Of a stretch of 64,000 bases of DNA, positions 17,616-26,269 are shown piece after piece. The position numbers and the translations under genes were made by a program. Each line of letters starts with the position of its first letter. Position 1 is the stretch's first letter. The DNA comes from Rhodococcus sp. 14-2483-1-2. GTDB taxonomy: Bacteria > Actinomycetota > Actinomycetes > Mycobacteriales > Mycobacteriaceae. Under the pieces are notes generated by a model. That model had not been told where the DNA came from. It worked only from the letters and a program-made list of their open reading frames with translations, and searched no databases. The DNA is taken from the NCBI RefSeq assembly GCF_002259405.1, contig NZ_NPFW01000014.1:248001-312000 (forward strand), in the 5' to 3' direction.

Positions 17616-17891
17616 GTGCGAATAGGGGTGCTCGACGTCGGTGCAGACGCGGGCTCGAGGCGACTCGTAGCGTTCGTATCGCGGATCATGACGGCCGACC
17701 GTGCAGAATTGGAACGTGTCAGCGCCGACAGGTCGCCACAACGGGTGGCCGGGGCTCTGGTAGCGGAGGCGAGCATGCGGGCATCGACAACGAAGTCATT
17801 CGAGATATGCCCGTGGGCGCTGAAGGAAGGTTTGATGTTGAGGAAGCTGGACCCCGAAACCGACGGCGATCTGGTGGGGAGTTCGAGATGA
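17616..17891 (+). pseudogene. ppx2: Exopolyphosphatase (Ppx/GppA) remnant with large in-frame internal deletion
   Basis: The 91-codon open frame begins VRIGVLDVG, the usual first strand and phosphate-loop start of Ppx/GppA. After about seven residues it jumps to [39 protein letters not shown] and ICPWALKEGLMLRKLD, which are the C-terminal signature of mycobacterial Rv0496. Roughly 220 central codons, including most of the catalytic ASKHA core, are missing, yet the frame stays open and its TGA still overlaps ATG 17888 of the next gene. Synteny (Rv0495c-ppx2-Rv0497) confirms identity. Enzyme activity must be lost; the ORF may persist to keep translation of the downstream gene coupled. Assignment of the remnant is firm; the deletion size is estimated from memory of intact homologues. 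Confidence 0.82.
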
Positions 17892-19057
17892 GCGACACCA
17901 ACCCGGAGGACACCGGACAGATCTCGGTTGCCGAGCTGCTGGCCCGAAACGGTCAGAAGACGAACCTGAGCGCAGGCGGTCGCCGTCGCCGTGGCGTCAA
18001 GGGCGGCATCTCCGTCGCCGAGCTGACCGGTGAGATCCCCGTCGTTCGGGACGAGCCCGGCAACCGCAGCGCCCTGGTGGTCGAAACCCCGGCTCCCGAC
18101 GCGTCCGAGCCCGAGACCCCCGACGTCGCCCCGGCAGCGCCGCAGAGCAGCGATGCGCCCGAGGACGACGCACCCGCCGCCGGCTCCTCCCGGCCGCAAC
18201 CGGCCCGGCCGCAGACCACTCGCCCCACCCCGTTCCAACCGGCAGGCAAGCGCGAGAAGCAACAGCCCGAGCCGGAGCTGCTGTCCGGCTCCACCACGGT
18301 TGCCGGGGACCTGCTCAACCGTTCGCACGACGACACCGAACGCGCCAAGCGTCCGGCTGCGCCCTCGACGCCGACGCCGGATCGGCTCCCGTACGGATCC
18401 ACCCCGGCCGAGCAGGGACGGACCCGCAAGCCTGTGGGATTCCGGGCATCGCGGCAGGTCGAGGTGGCCGAGCCGAACACCGACGTCGCTCCGCGAGCAG
18501 CGCTCGTCGACGTCGACGACGTGGCCAAGACCGCGGTGTCCCCGCGCATCCGACGCGCCGACGACAAAGAAGCCGGGTCTGCCGACAAGGACATCTCGAC
18601 CGACGAGCCGACGGAGGTCCAGGCGGCCGCCGCCACCGAGACCGTCGATCTCGTGAAGCCGGAGATCGACGACGAAGAAAAGACCACGACCGACGTCGAG
18701 CCCGACACCGAAACCGCGTCGGACACGGAGGCCGACAGCGCGACTGCGGCCTCGCGCACCGACCGCCGGGCAGCAGCGGTCAAGGGCAAGGGCGGTGCCG
18801 TCCGGCAGTGGCTGGTGCTGATCGGTCAGGCAGTGGTGTCGATCGCCGTCGGCGCGCTGCTGTTCAAGGGCTTCGAGCAACTGTGGGACGTGTTGCCGTG
18901 GGTCGCTCTGGTGCTGTCGGTGCTGGTCATCGTCGGGCTCGTCGCGGTGGTGAGGATTCTGCGACGCACCGACGATCTGATATCGATCGTCATCGCGATC
19001 GCCGTCGGTGTCTTCGTCACGCTCGGTCCGCTCGCCTTCCAGCTCAGTACCGGCTGA
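17888..19057 (+). CDS. Rv0497-like membrane protein with long disordered N-terminus
   Basis: The 389-residue protein has a roughly 300-residue hydrophilic, Pro/Ala/acidic, probably disordered cytoplasmic part followed by two or three C-terminal membrane helices (about residues 310-385). The N-terminus holds two copies of the motif ISVAEL (residues 12-17 and 41-46), separated by an Arg-rich patch. Position after ppx2 and before the sugar isomerase matches Rv0497. Function is unknown. ATG 17888 overlaps the stop of the ppx remnant, so it probably depends on translation through that remnant. Confidence 0.8.
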   Translation: MSDTNPEDTGQISVAELLARNGQKTNLSAGGRRRRGVKGGISVAELTGEIPVVRDEPGNRSALVVETPAPDASEPETPDVAPAAPQSSDAPEDDAPAAGSSRPQPARPQTTRPTPFQPAGKREKQQPEPELLSGSTTVAGDLLNRSHDDTERAKRPAAPSTPTPDRLPYGSTPAEQGRTRKPVGFRASRQVEVAEPNTDVAPRAALVDVDDVAKTAVSPRIRRADDKEAGSADKDISTDEPTEVQAAAATETVDLVKPEIDDEEKTTTDVEPDTETASDTEADSATAASRTDRRAAAVKGKGGAVRQWLVLIGQAVVSIAVGALLFKGFEQLWDVLPWVALVLSVLVIVGLVAVVRILRRTDDLISIVIAIAVGVFVTLGPLAFQLSTG

Positions 19058-19069
19058 GTCGGCACTCCG

Positions 19070-19912
19070 ATGGGCGCGAAGCGAATTCGGGTGGGACTGT
19101 CCACGGCCTCGGTCTACCCGCAGAACACCGAGGCGGCGTTCCGCTACGCGGCGGAGCTCGGGTACGACGGCATCGAACTGATGGTGTGGGCCGAGTCCGT
19201 CAGCCAGGACGTCGACGCGGTGGCCGCGCTCTCCCGGGAGTACTCGATTCCGGTGCAGGCCATCCATGCGCCGTGTCTGCTGATCTCACAGCGAGTGTGG
19301 GGATCGGATCCGGTCGCCAAACTCACCCGCTCGGTCGAGGCGGCCGAGAAGCTGGACTCGGCGACGGTCGTGGTGCATCCACCGTTCCGGTGGCAGCGCA
19401 AGTACAGCGACGGCTTCGCCGATCAGGTCGCCGAACTCGAATCGAACTCGCACGTGGTGGTCGCGGTCGAGAACATGTTCCCCATGCGCGCCGACCGCTT
19501 CTTCGGGCGCAAGGAGAAATCCGCGCAGCGACTCGAACGACGTGGTGGGCCGGGCGCAGCACTGTCGGCGTTCTCGCCGTCGTACGACCCGACGGACGTC
19601 GGCCACGGTCACTACACGCTCGACCTCTCGCACACGGCCACCGCAGGCTCGGACGCGCTCGAGATGCTCGACCGGATGGGCGAGGGGATCGCGCACCTGC
19701 ATCTGGCCGACGGCCGGGGCGCATCGGTCGACGAGCACCTGATCCCCGGCCACGGTAGTCAGCCCTGCGTGGAGGTGTGCACCGAACTGGTACGCCGCGG
19801 CTTCGAGGGTCAGGCAGTGATCGAGATCAACACACAGAACGCGCGGACGGTCCCCGAGCGTTCCTCGATGCTCGGACAAGCACTGCAGTTCGCCCGCGCA
19901 CACCTGTCCTGA
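19070..19912 (+). CDS. Sugar phosphate isomerase/epimerase (AP endonuclease 2-like TIM barrel)
   Basis: The 280-residue protein has the xylose-isomerase-like TIM-barrel pattern: VGLSTASVYP, GYDGIELMVW, PVQAIHAPCLL, VVVHPPFRW, VVVAVENMFPM, LDLSHTAT and HLHLADGRGASVDEHLIPGHG, with conserved Glu and His residues for metal binding. It matches Rv0498 in order. The physiological substrate is unknown. It follows the Rv0497-like gene by 12 bp and precedes a thioesterase gene. Confidence 0.85.
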   Translation: MGAKRIRVGLSTASVYPQNTEAAFRYAAELGYDGIELMVWAESVSQDVDAVAALSREYSIPVQAIHAPCLLISQRVWGSDPVAKLTRSVEAAEKLDSATVVVHPPFRWQRKYSDGFADQVAELESNSHVVVAVENMFPMRADRFFGRKEKSAQRLERRGGPGAALSAFSPSYDPTDVGHGHYTLDLSHTATAGSDALEMLDRMGEGIAHLHLADGRGASVDEHLIPGHGSQPCVEVCTELVRRGFEGQAVIEINTQNARTVPERSSMLGQALQFARAHLS

Positions 19913-19934
19913 TGCCGCCGGTAAGTTGTCGGGA

Positions 19935-20792
19935 ATGAGTTCTGCCAGCCCCTTCACAGCCGCCACCACCCTGACCGCGCTCGAGGTGGCCGCCGACACC
20001 GCGTCCTTCGCGGGCGCGATCGACTCCACCTGGACCATCGGTCCGAAGGTGCACGGCGGCGTGATGCTCGCCGTCTGCGCGGCAGCAGCGCGCAAGCACA
20101 TCGTCGCGACGGACCCGGATCAGGCCGAGATCCAGCCGCTCGCGGTGAGCGTGAGCTACCTGGCCGCTCCCGATCCCGGCGAGGTCGCGCTGACGACGGT
20201 GGTGCGCAAGCGCGGTCGCCAGGTCTCGCACGTCGACGTCGAACTCACCCAGGCCGGACGCGTTGCCGTGCGGGCGGTGGTGACCCTCGGTCGTCCCGAT
20301 TCCGACGACCCTCACCACGAGACGCCGACGTCGTTGGCGTCCATGGCCGTGGAGCCGCCCGCGGAGACCCTTGCGGTTGCGGGCGATCATCCGATGGCGT
20401 CCATCGTGCACGTGGCCAAGGGCTGCGAGATGCGTATCGACGAGTCCTCGGCGTCGTTCCTGACCGGTAAGCAGGGCGAGGCGGAAATTCGATTGTGGGT
20501 GCGACCCTTCGCGGGCGACGAGGCCGACGTCGACACGGCGGTGTTGTTCGCTCTGATGACCGGAGACATCTCGGCTCCGGTGACCATGAACCGCGGAATG
20601 TTCGGTTGGGCTCCGACCGTGCAGCTGACGACCTATCTGCGCCGCCGTCCGGCACCGGGCTGGCTGCGCGTGGCGGCGACCAGCACCGTCATCGGCAGCA
20701 CCTGGTTCGAGGAGGACCACGTTGTGCTCGATTCCACCGGTGCCGTCGTGGTGCAGAGCAGACAGTTGGCGATGGTGCCGCGCTCGAACTGA
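19935..20792 (+). CDS. Acyl-CoA thioesterase, TesB-like (double hotdog)
   Basis: This 285-residue protein has two tandem hotdog-like halves. The first contains KVHGGVMLAVCAAAARKH and the conserved aromatic/Pro elements, and the second contains FGWAPTVQLTTYLRRRPAPGWL and WFEEDHVVLDSTG, characteristic of TesB-like acyl-CoA thioesterases (Rv0499 position). ATG 19935 is preferred over the in-frame TTG 19926 because it is nearest a weak Shine-Dalgarno (GGGA). It likely hydrolyses acyl-CoAs in the cytosol; chain-length preference is not evident. Confidence 0.82.
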   Translation: MSSASPFTAATTLTALEVAADTASFAGAIDSTWTIGPKVHGGVMLAVCAAAARKHIVATDPDQAEIQPLAVSVSYLAAPDPGEVALTTVVRKRGRQVSHVDVELTQAGRVAVRAVVTLGRPDSDDPHHETPTSLASMAVEPPAETLAVAGDHPMASIVHVAKGCEMRIDESSASFLTGKQGEAEIRLWVRPFAGDEADVDTAVLFALMTGDISAPVTMNRGMFGWAPTVQLTTYLRRRPAPGWLRVAATSTVIGSTWFEEDHVVLDSTGAVVVQSRQLAMVPRSN

Positions 20793-20810
20793 CATGGCAG
20801 GCTTGTTCGC

Positions 20811-21626
20811 ATGACGAGAATTGCAGTGATCGGCGGCGGACGGATCGGTGAGGCGTTGATCGCGGGACTCCTCGAGTCCGGCCACGCAGTGCGCGATCTG
20901 GTGGTCGCCGAGAAGTCCGAGGCCCGCGCCAAGGAGATCGCCAAGGAATTCGGTGTGCTGACCACCTCCGTCGGCGATGCATCGGAGGGTGCCGACGTGA
21001 TCGTGCTGGCGGTCAAGCCGGCCGACGTCGAGACGGCACTGACCGAGATCACGAAGATCGAGCTCGACGGCGATCGCGAACAGCTCATCGTCTCCCTGGC
21101 CGCAGGCGTCCCCACCGCCAAGTTCGAGCCCAAGCTGCCCGCCGGCTTCCCGGTGGTTCGGGTCATGCCCAACACCCCGATGCTCGTGGGCGAGGGCGTC
21201 AGCGTGTTGGCACCGGGCAAGTACGCCCGCGCCGAGCACCTCGAACTGGTCCGTTCGATCCTCTCGGCCGTCGGCAAGGTGGTCGTGGTCAAGGAACATC
21301 AGCTCGACGCCGTGACGGCGGTATCCGGGTCGGGTCCGGCCTATTTCTTCCTGGTGGCGGAGGCCATGATCGACGCGGGAGTGGGCCTTGGATTGACCCG
21401 CGACGTGGCGTCGGCGCTCGTGGTTCAGACGATGGTGGGGTCGGGGGCGATGCTCGATCGCTCCGACGAGAGCGCGAGCGAGCTCCGATATGCGGTGACT
21501 TCTCCGGGCGGAACCACCGCCGCAGCGGTCCGTGAACTGGAGCGAAAAGGCCTCCGAGCAGCGTTTTTCGATGCCCTCGGTGCCGCAAATGCCCGATCCA
21601 TTGAGATGGGCATCACAGCAGAATAA
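20811..21626 (+). CDS. proC: Pyrroline-5-carboxylate reductase
   Basis: ProC reduces pyrroline-5-carboxylate to proline with NAD(P)H. The 271-residue protein has an N-terminal Rossmann motif (IAVIGGGRIGEAL), VVRVMPNTPMLVGEG, AVSGSGPAYFFLVAEAM and the C-terminal VTSPGGTTAAAVRELE signature. ATG 20811 starts the protein right at the first beta strand. Order matches Rv0500. The stop is followed by an A/T-rich run rather than a clear hairpin. Confidence 0.96.
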   Translation: MTRIAVIGGGRIGEALIAGLLESGHAVRDLVVAEKSEARAKEIAKEFGVLTTSVGDASEGADVIVLAVKPADVETALTEITKIELDGDREQLIVSLAAGVPTAKFEPKLPAGFPVVRVMPNTPMLVGEGVSVLAPGKYARAEHLELVRSILSAVGKVVVVKEHQLDAVTAVSGSGPAYFFLVAEAMIDAGVGLGLTRDVASALVVQTMVGSGAMLDRSDESASELRYAVTSPGGTTAAAVRELERKGLRAAFFDALGAANARSIEMGITAE

Positions 21627-21702
21627 AAAATCTTTTCCCCACACCCGTCGCAGTAACCCCATCTGTCCCTATAGGCTCGGGGGCAGCACGTGCGTGTCTG
21701 TT

Positions 21703-21724
21703 CGGCAGGAGGGGAAGCCTGCCG
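21703..21724 (+). promoter_or_regulatory. Hairpin in the leader of the HTH gene
   Basis: CGGCAGG (21703-21709) and CCTGCCG (21718-21724) form a perfect 7-bp stem with an 8-nt loop, AGGGGAAG. A TATAGG hexamer at 21670-21675 could be the -10 element, which would put the hairpin inside the leader of the downstream gene. There is no T-tract. A regulatory role is only possible, not shown. Confidence 0.4.
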
Positions 21725-21753
21725 CATGAGACGTGCCGGAGGTATGTGGATTG

Positions 21754-21990
21754 ATGGCGTCTATAAACAAGCCGTCCAAGGGTTCGTCCCCGGACGGTCA
21801 ACCGGCTCTGGCCGGAACGCAGTTCCTCACGGTCGCCGAAGTGGCGACGCTGATGAGGGTTTCGAAAATGACCGTGTACCGGCTGGTGCACGGCGGAGAA
21901 TTGCCCGCTGTACGAGTGGGTCGATCTTTTCGTGTGCACGCCAAGGCGGTCCACGACTATCTCGAGACCTCGTACTTCGACGCAGGCTAG
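21754..21990 (+). CDS. Excisionase/MerR-type helix-turn-helix protein, Rv0500A-like
   Basis: The 78-residue protein is essentially one DNA-binding domain: FLTVAEVATLMRVSKMTVYR, then LVHGGELPAVRVGRSFRVH and AVHDYLETSYFDAG. This matches Rv0500A, an almost invariant small regulator in mycolic-acid actinobacteria. GGAGG at 21738-21742 precedes the start. ATG 21754 agrees with the known family N-terminus, though TTG 21751 has better spacing. Targets are unknown; it belongs to the same broad fold as BldC (55172-55387). Confidence 0.87.
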   Translation: MASINKPSKGSSPDGQPALAGTQFLTVAEVATLMRVSKMTVYRLVHGGELPAVRVGRSFRVHAKAVHDYLETSYFDAG

Positions 21991-22019
21991 TAGTGCACGT
22001 GGGGCCGGTTTCGTAAGTC

Positions 22020-22208
22020 CTGGTTCACACCGGTAGGATTGGCGCTCGTCGTGCCAGCCAGCCGGTGTGCAGCCGTGGGCGAGTACGTGGCCCCAGCGCC
22101 AGCTCGGTGACCAAGGCTTTTGGCTCGAGGCCCTTGGGCTTGGTTGTCAGGTAGGCGTACGCAAACGGCGTGCGCGAAAACGCTAGAGAAGAACGTGAGG
22201 ACACCCGC
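22020..22208 (+). other. Long GC-rich leader region of the bS22 gene
   Basis: About 190 bp precede the 33-codon bS22 gene. A TAGGAT hexamer near 22032 could be a -10 element, giving a leader of roughly 165 nt. The segment holds complementary stretches such as ACCAAG near 22110 and CTTGGT near 22139. A structured leader with autoregulation by the ribosomal protein is possible but unproven. Confidence 0.3.
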
Positions 22209-22310
22209 ATGGGTTCAGTGATCAAGAAGCGTCGCAAGCGCATGTCGAAGAAGAAGCACCGCAAGCTGCTTCGTCGTACCCGCGTGCAGCGCAGGAAACT
22301 CGGCAAATAA
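22209..22310 (+). CDS. 30S ribosomal protein bS22 (AURKAIP1/COX24-domain, Rv0500B-like)
   Basis: The 33-residue protein begins [20 protein letters not shown] and is followed by a run of Arg/Lys ending KLGK. This is the tiny basic protein bS22 seen in mycobacterial ribosome structures, where it binds 16S rRNA of the small subunit. The COX24-type KKRRKRM(S/R)KKK core is clear. GAGGAC precedes ATG 22209. It is too short for many gene finders. A strong hairpin terminator follows 24 bp downstream, so it is probably monocistronic. Confidence 0.92.
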
Positions 22311-22334
22311 GCCTGCCGTCATTTGCTTCACGAG

Positions 22335-22366
22335 GAAGCCCGTCACCATCGGTGGCGGGCTTCTTC
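22335..22366 (+). terminator. Rho-independent terminator after bS22
   Basis: GAAGCCCGTCACC (22335-22347) pairs with GGTGGCGGGCTTC (22351-22363) over 13 bp with one wobble and a 3-nt loop, followed by TTCC. It ends the bS22 transcript. Confidence 0.85.
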
Positions 22367-22454
22367 CGTTCGAAGAACGGGCTTTGCTTCTCACCCACGC
22401 CGACCCCTGATGATCCAGTAGGCTTTGCAGCGGAACCGACGTTGGGGGTGCGCA

Positions 22455-23564
22455 GTGAGTCCGAGCGATCGTGGATCGGCTGCGCCCCGAGTGGTCCTCG
22501 TGACCGGAGCGAGCCGGTTCCTCGGCGGCTACCTCGTCACCAGGCTGGCCCAGAATCCGAACATCGAGCGTGTCATCGCCGTCGATGCGGTCTCTCCGAG
22601 CAAGGATCTGCTGCGCCGCATGGGGCGCGCAGAATTCGTCCGCGCCGACATCCGTAATCCGCTGATCGGCAAAGTGATTCGCAATGCCGGCGTCGACACC
22701 GTCGTGCACGCAGCCACCGTCGCCAAGCCCCCGAAATCCGGTGGACGCGCGACGATGAAGGACCTCAACGTCATCGGCGCGATGCAGCTGCTCGCGGTCT
22801 GTCAGAAGTCACCGACCGTCGAGCGGGTCGTACTGCGTTCGTCGTCCTCGGTGTACGGCTGCAGCGCGAAGGACCCGGTGAAATTCACCGAGGAGATGAG
22901 CGCCCGACGCCCCCCGAGCGGTGGGTACGCGCGGGACTCGATCGACATCGAGGGATACGTGCGCGGTCTCGGGCGTCGACGACCGGACATCGCGGTGTCG
23001 ATCCTGCGCATGGCACCGCTGATCGGTCCACGACTGAACGGCACCATCTCGCGCTACATGACCTCGCCGCTCATCCCCAGCATCGTCGGTCGCGACGCAC
23101 GCATGCAGTTGCTGCACGAGGAAGACGCCCTGGCTGCGCTCGAGCGCGCGACCCTCGGCGGGTCGGCCGGCACGTTCAACATCGGAGCCGACGGCACGAT
23201 CATGCTCTCCCAGGCGATTCGCCGAGCAGGCCGCGTTCAGGTGCCGGTACCGTTTCCGCTGTTCAAGAGCGTCGGCCGCGCCCTGATGGGCGGCATGATG
23301 CGCGAGTTCACCACCGAGCAGCTCGACTACTTCCATTTCGGCTGTGGACTCGACACCACCCGCATGCGGTCCGTCCTCGGCTTCGAGCCGCGGTGGACCA
23401 CGGTTCAGGCGTTCGACGACTTCGTCCGAGGCGCAGCGCTGCGGCCGGTCATCAGAACCGAATGGGTGGACAGCGTCGAAGATCGACTGGTCTCGGCCGT
23501 CGAAACGGGCGCGTCCACGGCGCGTGCCCTGGCAGCGCTGCGCAGTTCGGGAGGGGACAGGTGA
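22455..23564 (+). CDS. NAD-dependent epimerase/dehydratase (extended SDR), GalE2-like
   Basis: The 369-residue protein opens with a Rossmann fold (VVLVTGASRFLGGYLV, glycine-rich loop) and continues with VIAVDAVSP, AEFVRADIRNP and a serine-rich active-site strand (LRSSSSVYG). The usual YxxxK of extended SDRs is not obvious after it. Position matches Rv0501 (annotated galE2). GTG 22455 is used because the protein then begins just before the first strand. GTGA overlap couples it to the acyltransferase gene; the pair may act in envelope lipid or sugar metabolism. A UDP-galactose epimerase function is unproven. Confidence 0.83.
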   Translation: MSPSDRGSAAPRVVLVTGASRFLGGYLVTRLAQNPNIERVIAVDAVSPSKDLLRRMGRAEFVRADIRNPLIGKVIRNAGVDTVVHAATVAKPPKSGGRATMKDLNVIGAMQLLAVCQKSPTVERVVLRSSSSVYGCSAKDPVKFTEEMSARRPPSGGYARDSIDIEGYVRGLGRRRPDIAVSILRMAPLIGPRLNGTISRYMTSPLIPSIVGRDARMQLLHEEDALAALERATLGGSAGTFNIGADGTIMLSQAIRRAGRVQVPVPFPLFKSVGRALMGGMMREFTTEQLDYFHFGCGLDTTRMRSVLGFEPRWTTVQAFDDFVRGAALRPVIRTEWVDSVEDRLVSAVETGASTARALAALRSSGGDR

Positions 23565-24610
23565 GCGACGTGGCCAAAGTGATTCCATTGCACGGCGGCA
23601 CGTCCGGCCGCTCGGCCCGCGCGGCTGCGGGCTCGCGTGAACGGCACCCCTCCGCCTACGCCGATCCTCGAGAGCCGACGCCGTTGCTCGACCCGGCTCC
23701 CGCCGACGCGTCGGCTGTGACGCCGTCGATCCCGACTCCGTTGCTGTCGATGATCGACGACACCAAGTCCACGATCGTCGACCAGATCTCCTCGGTCGCC
23801 GAGTTCGTACGCAGGCGTCTGGCCGGTGACTACAGCGTCGACGAGTTCGGCTACGACCCGCACTTCGCCGACGCGGTCTGGCTCCCGTTGCTGCGGCCGC
23901 TGTTCGACAAGTGGTTCCGCGTCGAGGTCAAGGGCATCGAGAACATCCCGTCCGACGGCGGTGCGCTCGTCGTCGCCAACCATGCTGGTGTCATCCCCGT
24001 CGATGCGCTGATGGCGTCGGTCGCCGTGCGCGATCACCACCCGGCGCACCGGCCTCTGCGAATGTTGGCCGCCGACATGGCATTCGAGATGCCCGGCGTC
24101 GGTACGATCGCGCGCAAGGCCGGGCACACGCTCGCATGCAACCCCGACGCCGAGCGCCTGCTGCGTACCGGCGAGGTCGCCGCCGTGTTCCCCGAGGGGT
24201 TCAAGGGCATCGGCAAACCGTTCAGCGAGCGCTACAAGTTGCAGCGATTCGGTCGCGGCGGATTCGTCTCGGCCGCTCTGCGGACGGGTGTGCCGATCAT
24301 TCCGTGCTCGATCGTCGGCTCGGAAGAGATCTACCCCAAGATCGGCGACATCGCACCACTGGCTCGGTTGATGGGCATGCCCTACTTTCCGGTCACGCCG
24401 TTCTTCCCGCACCTGGGCCCGCTGGGTCTGATCCCGATGCCGTCCAAGTGGTACATCGAGTTCGGCAAGCCGATCCCCACCGATGGATACGACTCCACCG
24501 CCTTCGAGGATCCGATGGTGCTGTTCGAGTTGACCGACCATGTACGCGAAACCATTCAGCACACGTTGTATCGACTGCTGGCCAAGAGGCGCAACGTCTT
24601 CTTGGGTTAG
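23561..24610 (+). CDS. Lysophospholipid/glycerol acyltransferase (PlsC-like), Rv0502-like
   Basis: A 349-residue protein with a disordered N-terminus (about 60 residues) and an LPLAT domain. The catalytic NH...D block is NHAGVIPVD, followed by FPEGFKGIGKPF and VPIIPCSIVGSEEIY. The domain belongs to the MGAT-like branch of PlsC acyltransferases, which acylate glycerolipids at the membrane. GTG 23561 overlaps the epimerase stop. Order matches Rv0501-Rv0502. The acceptor is unknown. Confidence 0.85.
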   Translation: MSDVAKVIPLHGGTSGRSARAAAGSRERHPSAYADPREPTPLLDPAPADASAVTPSIPTPLLSMIDDTKSTIVDQISSVAEFVRRRLAGDYSVDEFGYDPHFADAVWLPLLRPLFDKWFRVEVKGIENIPSDGGALVVANHAGVIPVDALMASVAVRDHHPAHRPLRMLAADMAFEMPGVGTIARKAGHTLACNPDAERLLRTGEVAAVFPEGFKGIGKPFSERYKLQRFGRGGFVSAALRTGVPIIPCSIVGSEEIYPKIGDIAPLARLMGMPYFPVTPFFPHLGPLGLIPMPSKWYIEFGKPIPTDGYDSTAFEDPMVLFELTDHVRETIQHTLYRLLAKRRNVFLG

Positions 24611-24626
24611 ACGCTCGGGTTATCGT

Positions 24627-25121
24627 GTGGCAGTGCATATTCGCGACACTTCCGCTGCCGATCTACCCGAGATTCTCGACATCCACAACGATGCGGTCGC
24701 CAACACCACCGCCATCTGGGACGAAGAACAGGTCGATCTCGCCGACCGCACGGCCTGGTTCGAAGGACGGATCGCCGCCGGGTACCCCGTCCTGACGGCC
24801 GAGGTCGACGGACGGGTGGCCGGATACGCGTCGTACGGGCAGTGGCGGGTCAAGAGCGGCTACCGGCACTCGGTGGAACACTCGGTGTACATCCACCGAG
24901 ATTTCTACCGTCGCGGGCTGGCCAGTGCGCTCCTGAGCGAGCTGATCGAGCGAGCGAAAGCACACGACATACACGTGTTGGTGGGGTTCATCGAGTCCGA
25001 GAACACCACGTCGATCGCTCTGCACGAGAAGTTCGGATTCGTCACCGTCGGACAGATGCCGCAGGTGGGCGTCAAGTTCGGTCGGTGGCTCGACCTGACG
25101 CTGATGCAGCTCACGCTCTGA
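24627..25121 (+). CDS. GNAT N-acetyltransferase, phosphinothricin-acetyltransferase-like
   Basis: The 164-residue protein has the family opening HIRDTSAADLPEILDIHNDAVANTTAIWDE, the catalytic-region SVEHSVYIHRDFYRRGLASALL (acetyl-CoA loop R-x-x-G-x-A), and LHEKFGFVTVGQMPQVGVKFGRW. These fit Pat/Bar-like acetyltransferases. GTG 24627 is chosen; GTG 24633 is equally possible. It follows the acyltransferase by 16 bp. Actual substrates of chromosomal members are usually amino acid analogues or unknown. Confidence 0.83.
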   Translation: MAVHIRDTSAADLPEILDIHNDAVANTTAIWDEEQVDLADRTAWFEGRIAAGYPVLTAEVDGRVAGYASYGQWRVKSGYRHSVEHSVYIHRDFYRRGLASALLSELIERAKAHDIHVLVGFIESENTTSIALHEKFGFVTVGQMPQVGVKFGRWLDLTLMQLTL

Positions 25122-25140
25122 TCGCCGTCACCCGGACGGA

Positions 25141-26127
25141 TCAGGCCTTGCGACGGCCGATCACCGCAGCCAGCCCGCCGCCCACCGCGCCCAGGGCCAA
25201 CGCCGTGGGCACGCCTATCTTGGCGGCCTTGCGTCCGGTGCGGTAGTCGCGGATCTCCCAGCCCCGGTTCTTGGCCAGCTCACGCAGATCGGTGTCGGGG
25301 TTGATGGCCACGGCGGTACCGACCAGCGAGAGCATCGGCACGTCGTTGTGGCTGTCCGAATATGCGGTGCAGCGCTTGAGATTGAGACCTTCACGCACCG
25401 CGAGCGAGCGCACCGCGTGCGCCTTGCCGATGCCGTGCAGGATGTCGCCGACGAGGCGGCCGGTGAACACCCCGTCCTTGCTCTCGGCGACCGTTCCGAG
25501 GGCCCCGGTCAGGCCCAGGCGCTTGGCGATGATCTGGGCGAGTTCGAGGGGAGTGGCCGTCACCAACCAGACCTGCTGGCCGGCGTCGAGGTGCATCTGG
25601 GCGAGAGCCCGGGTACCGGCCCAGATCTTGTCGGCGATCATCTCGTCGTAGATCTCTTCGCCGAGCCTGGTCAGCTCCGAGGTGGGACGTCCGGTGATGA
25701 ACGAGAGCGCTTTCTCCCGTCCGCTGGCCACGTCCTCGCTGTTCTCTTTCCCACTGACCCTGAATTTGACCTGCTGCCAAGCGAATTGGGCCAGATCACC
25801 GCTGGTGAAGTATTTGCGTGCGGCCAACCCGCGAGCGAAGTGGATGATCGACGCGCCCTGCACCATCGTGTTGTCCACGTCGAAGAATGCCGCAGCAGTC
25901 AGATCCCGCGGAACGGCACCCTCGGACTCGATCTGCAACGCCAGGGCGGCATCGGCACTGGCCTGGCCTGCAACGTTGGCGCGAACCTCGGCGTCGGTCG
26001 GACCGAACGGATTGCGGATTCTGCGGATGCGGCGCTTGAACTGCTTGTCCTGGCTCGGATCGTTCGAATCGACCATGTCGATATCGGGCGTGTCCTCGAT
26101 CGGCAGGTCTGGTCCCCCGTCGCTCAC
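25141..26127 (-). CDS. HAD-IB family phosphatase (SerB1-like)
   Basis: The 328-residue protein has a HAD nucleophile motif FFDVDNTMV (DxDxT form) near residue 83, a cap domain with [10 protein letters not shown], motif II in [10 protein letters not shown] and motif IV in [13 protein letters not shown]-terminal hydrophobic stretch ([20 protein letters not shown]) could anchor it to the membrane. GTG 26127 follows GGAGGACGGAA and is the best start; about 60 residues of low-complexity sequence precede the domain. It corresponds to Rv0505c, annotated as phosphoserine phosphatase, but membrane-tailed members may dephosphorylate lipid intermediates instead. Confidence 0.83.
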   Translation of the reverse strand: MSDGGPDLPIEDTPDIDMVDSNDPSQDKQFKRRIRRIRNPFGPTDAEVRANVAGQASADAALALQIESEGAVPRDLTAAAFFDVDNTMVQGASIIHFARGLAARKYFTSGDLAQFAWQQVKFRVSGKENSEDVASGREKALSFITGRPTSELTRLGEEIYDEMIADKIWAGTRALAQMHLDAGQQVWLVTATPLELAQIIAKRLGLTGALGTVAESKDGVFTGRLVGDILHGIGKAHAVRSLAVREGLNLKRCTAYSDSHNDVPMLSLVGTAVAINPDTDLRELAKNRGWEIRDYRTGRKAAKIGVPTALALGAVGGGLAAVIGRRKA

Positions 26128-26269
26128 TTCCGTCCTCCTCCCAGTCGAGTCGCTCGCCGCAAGCCTAGTCGGGGTCGCCCGGACGCAGGCGAAGGGCAGC
26201 ACTCGACGCCCTCGTCCGGACCCGGGACTGTGACCTTCGTCTCCGTTGCTGTCGTGTCACAGTGGACGG

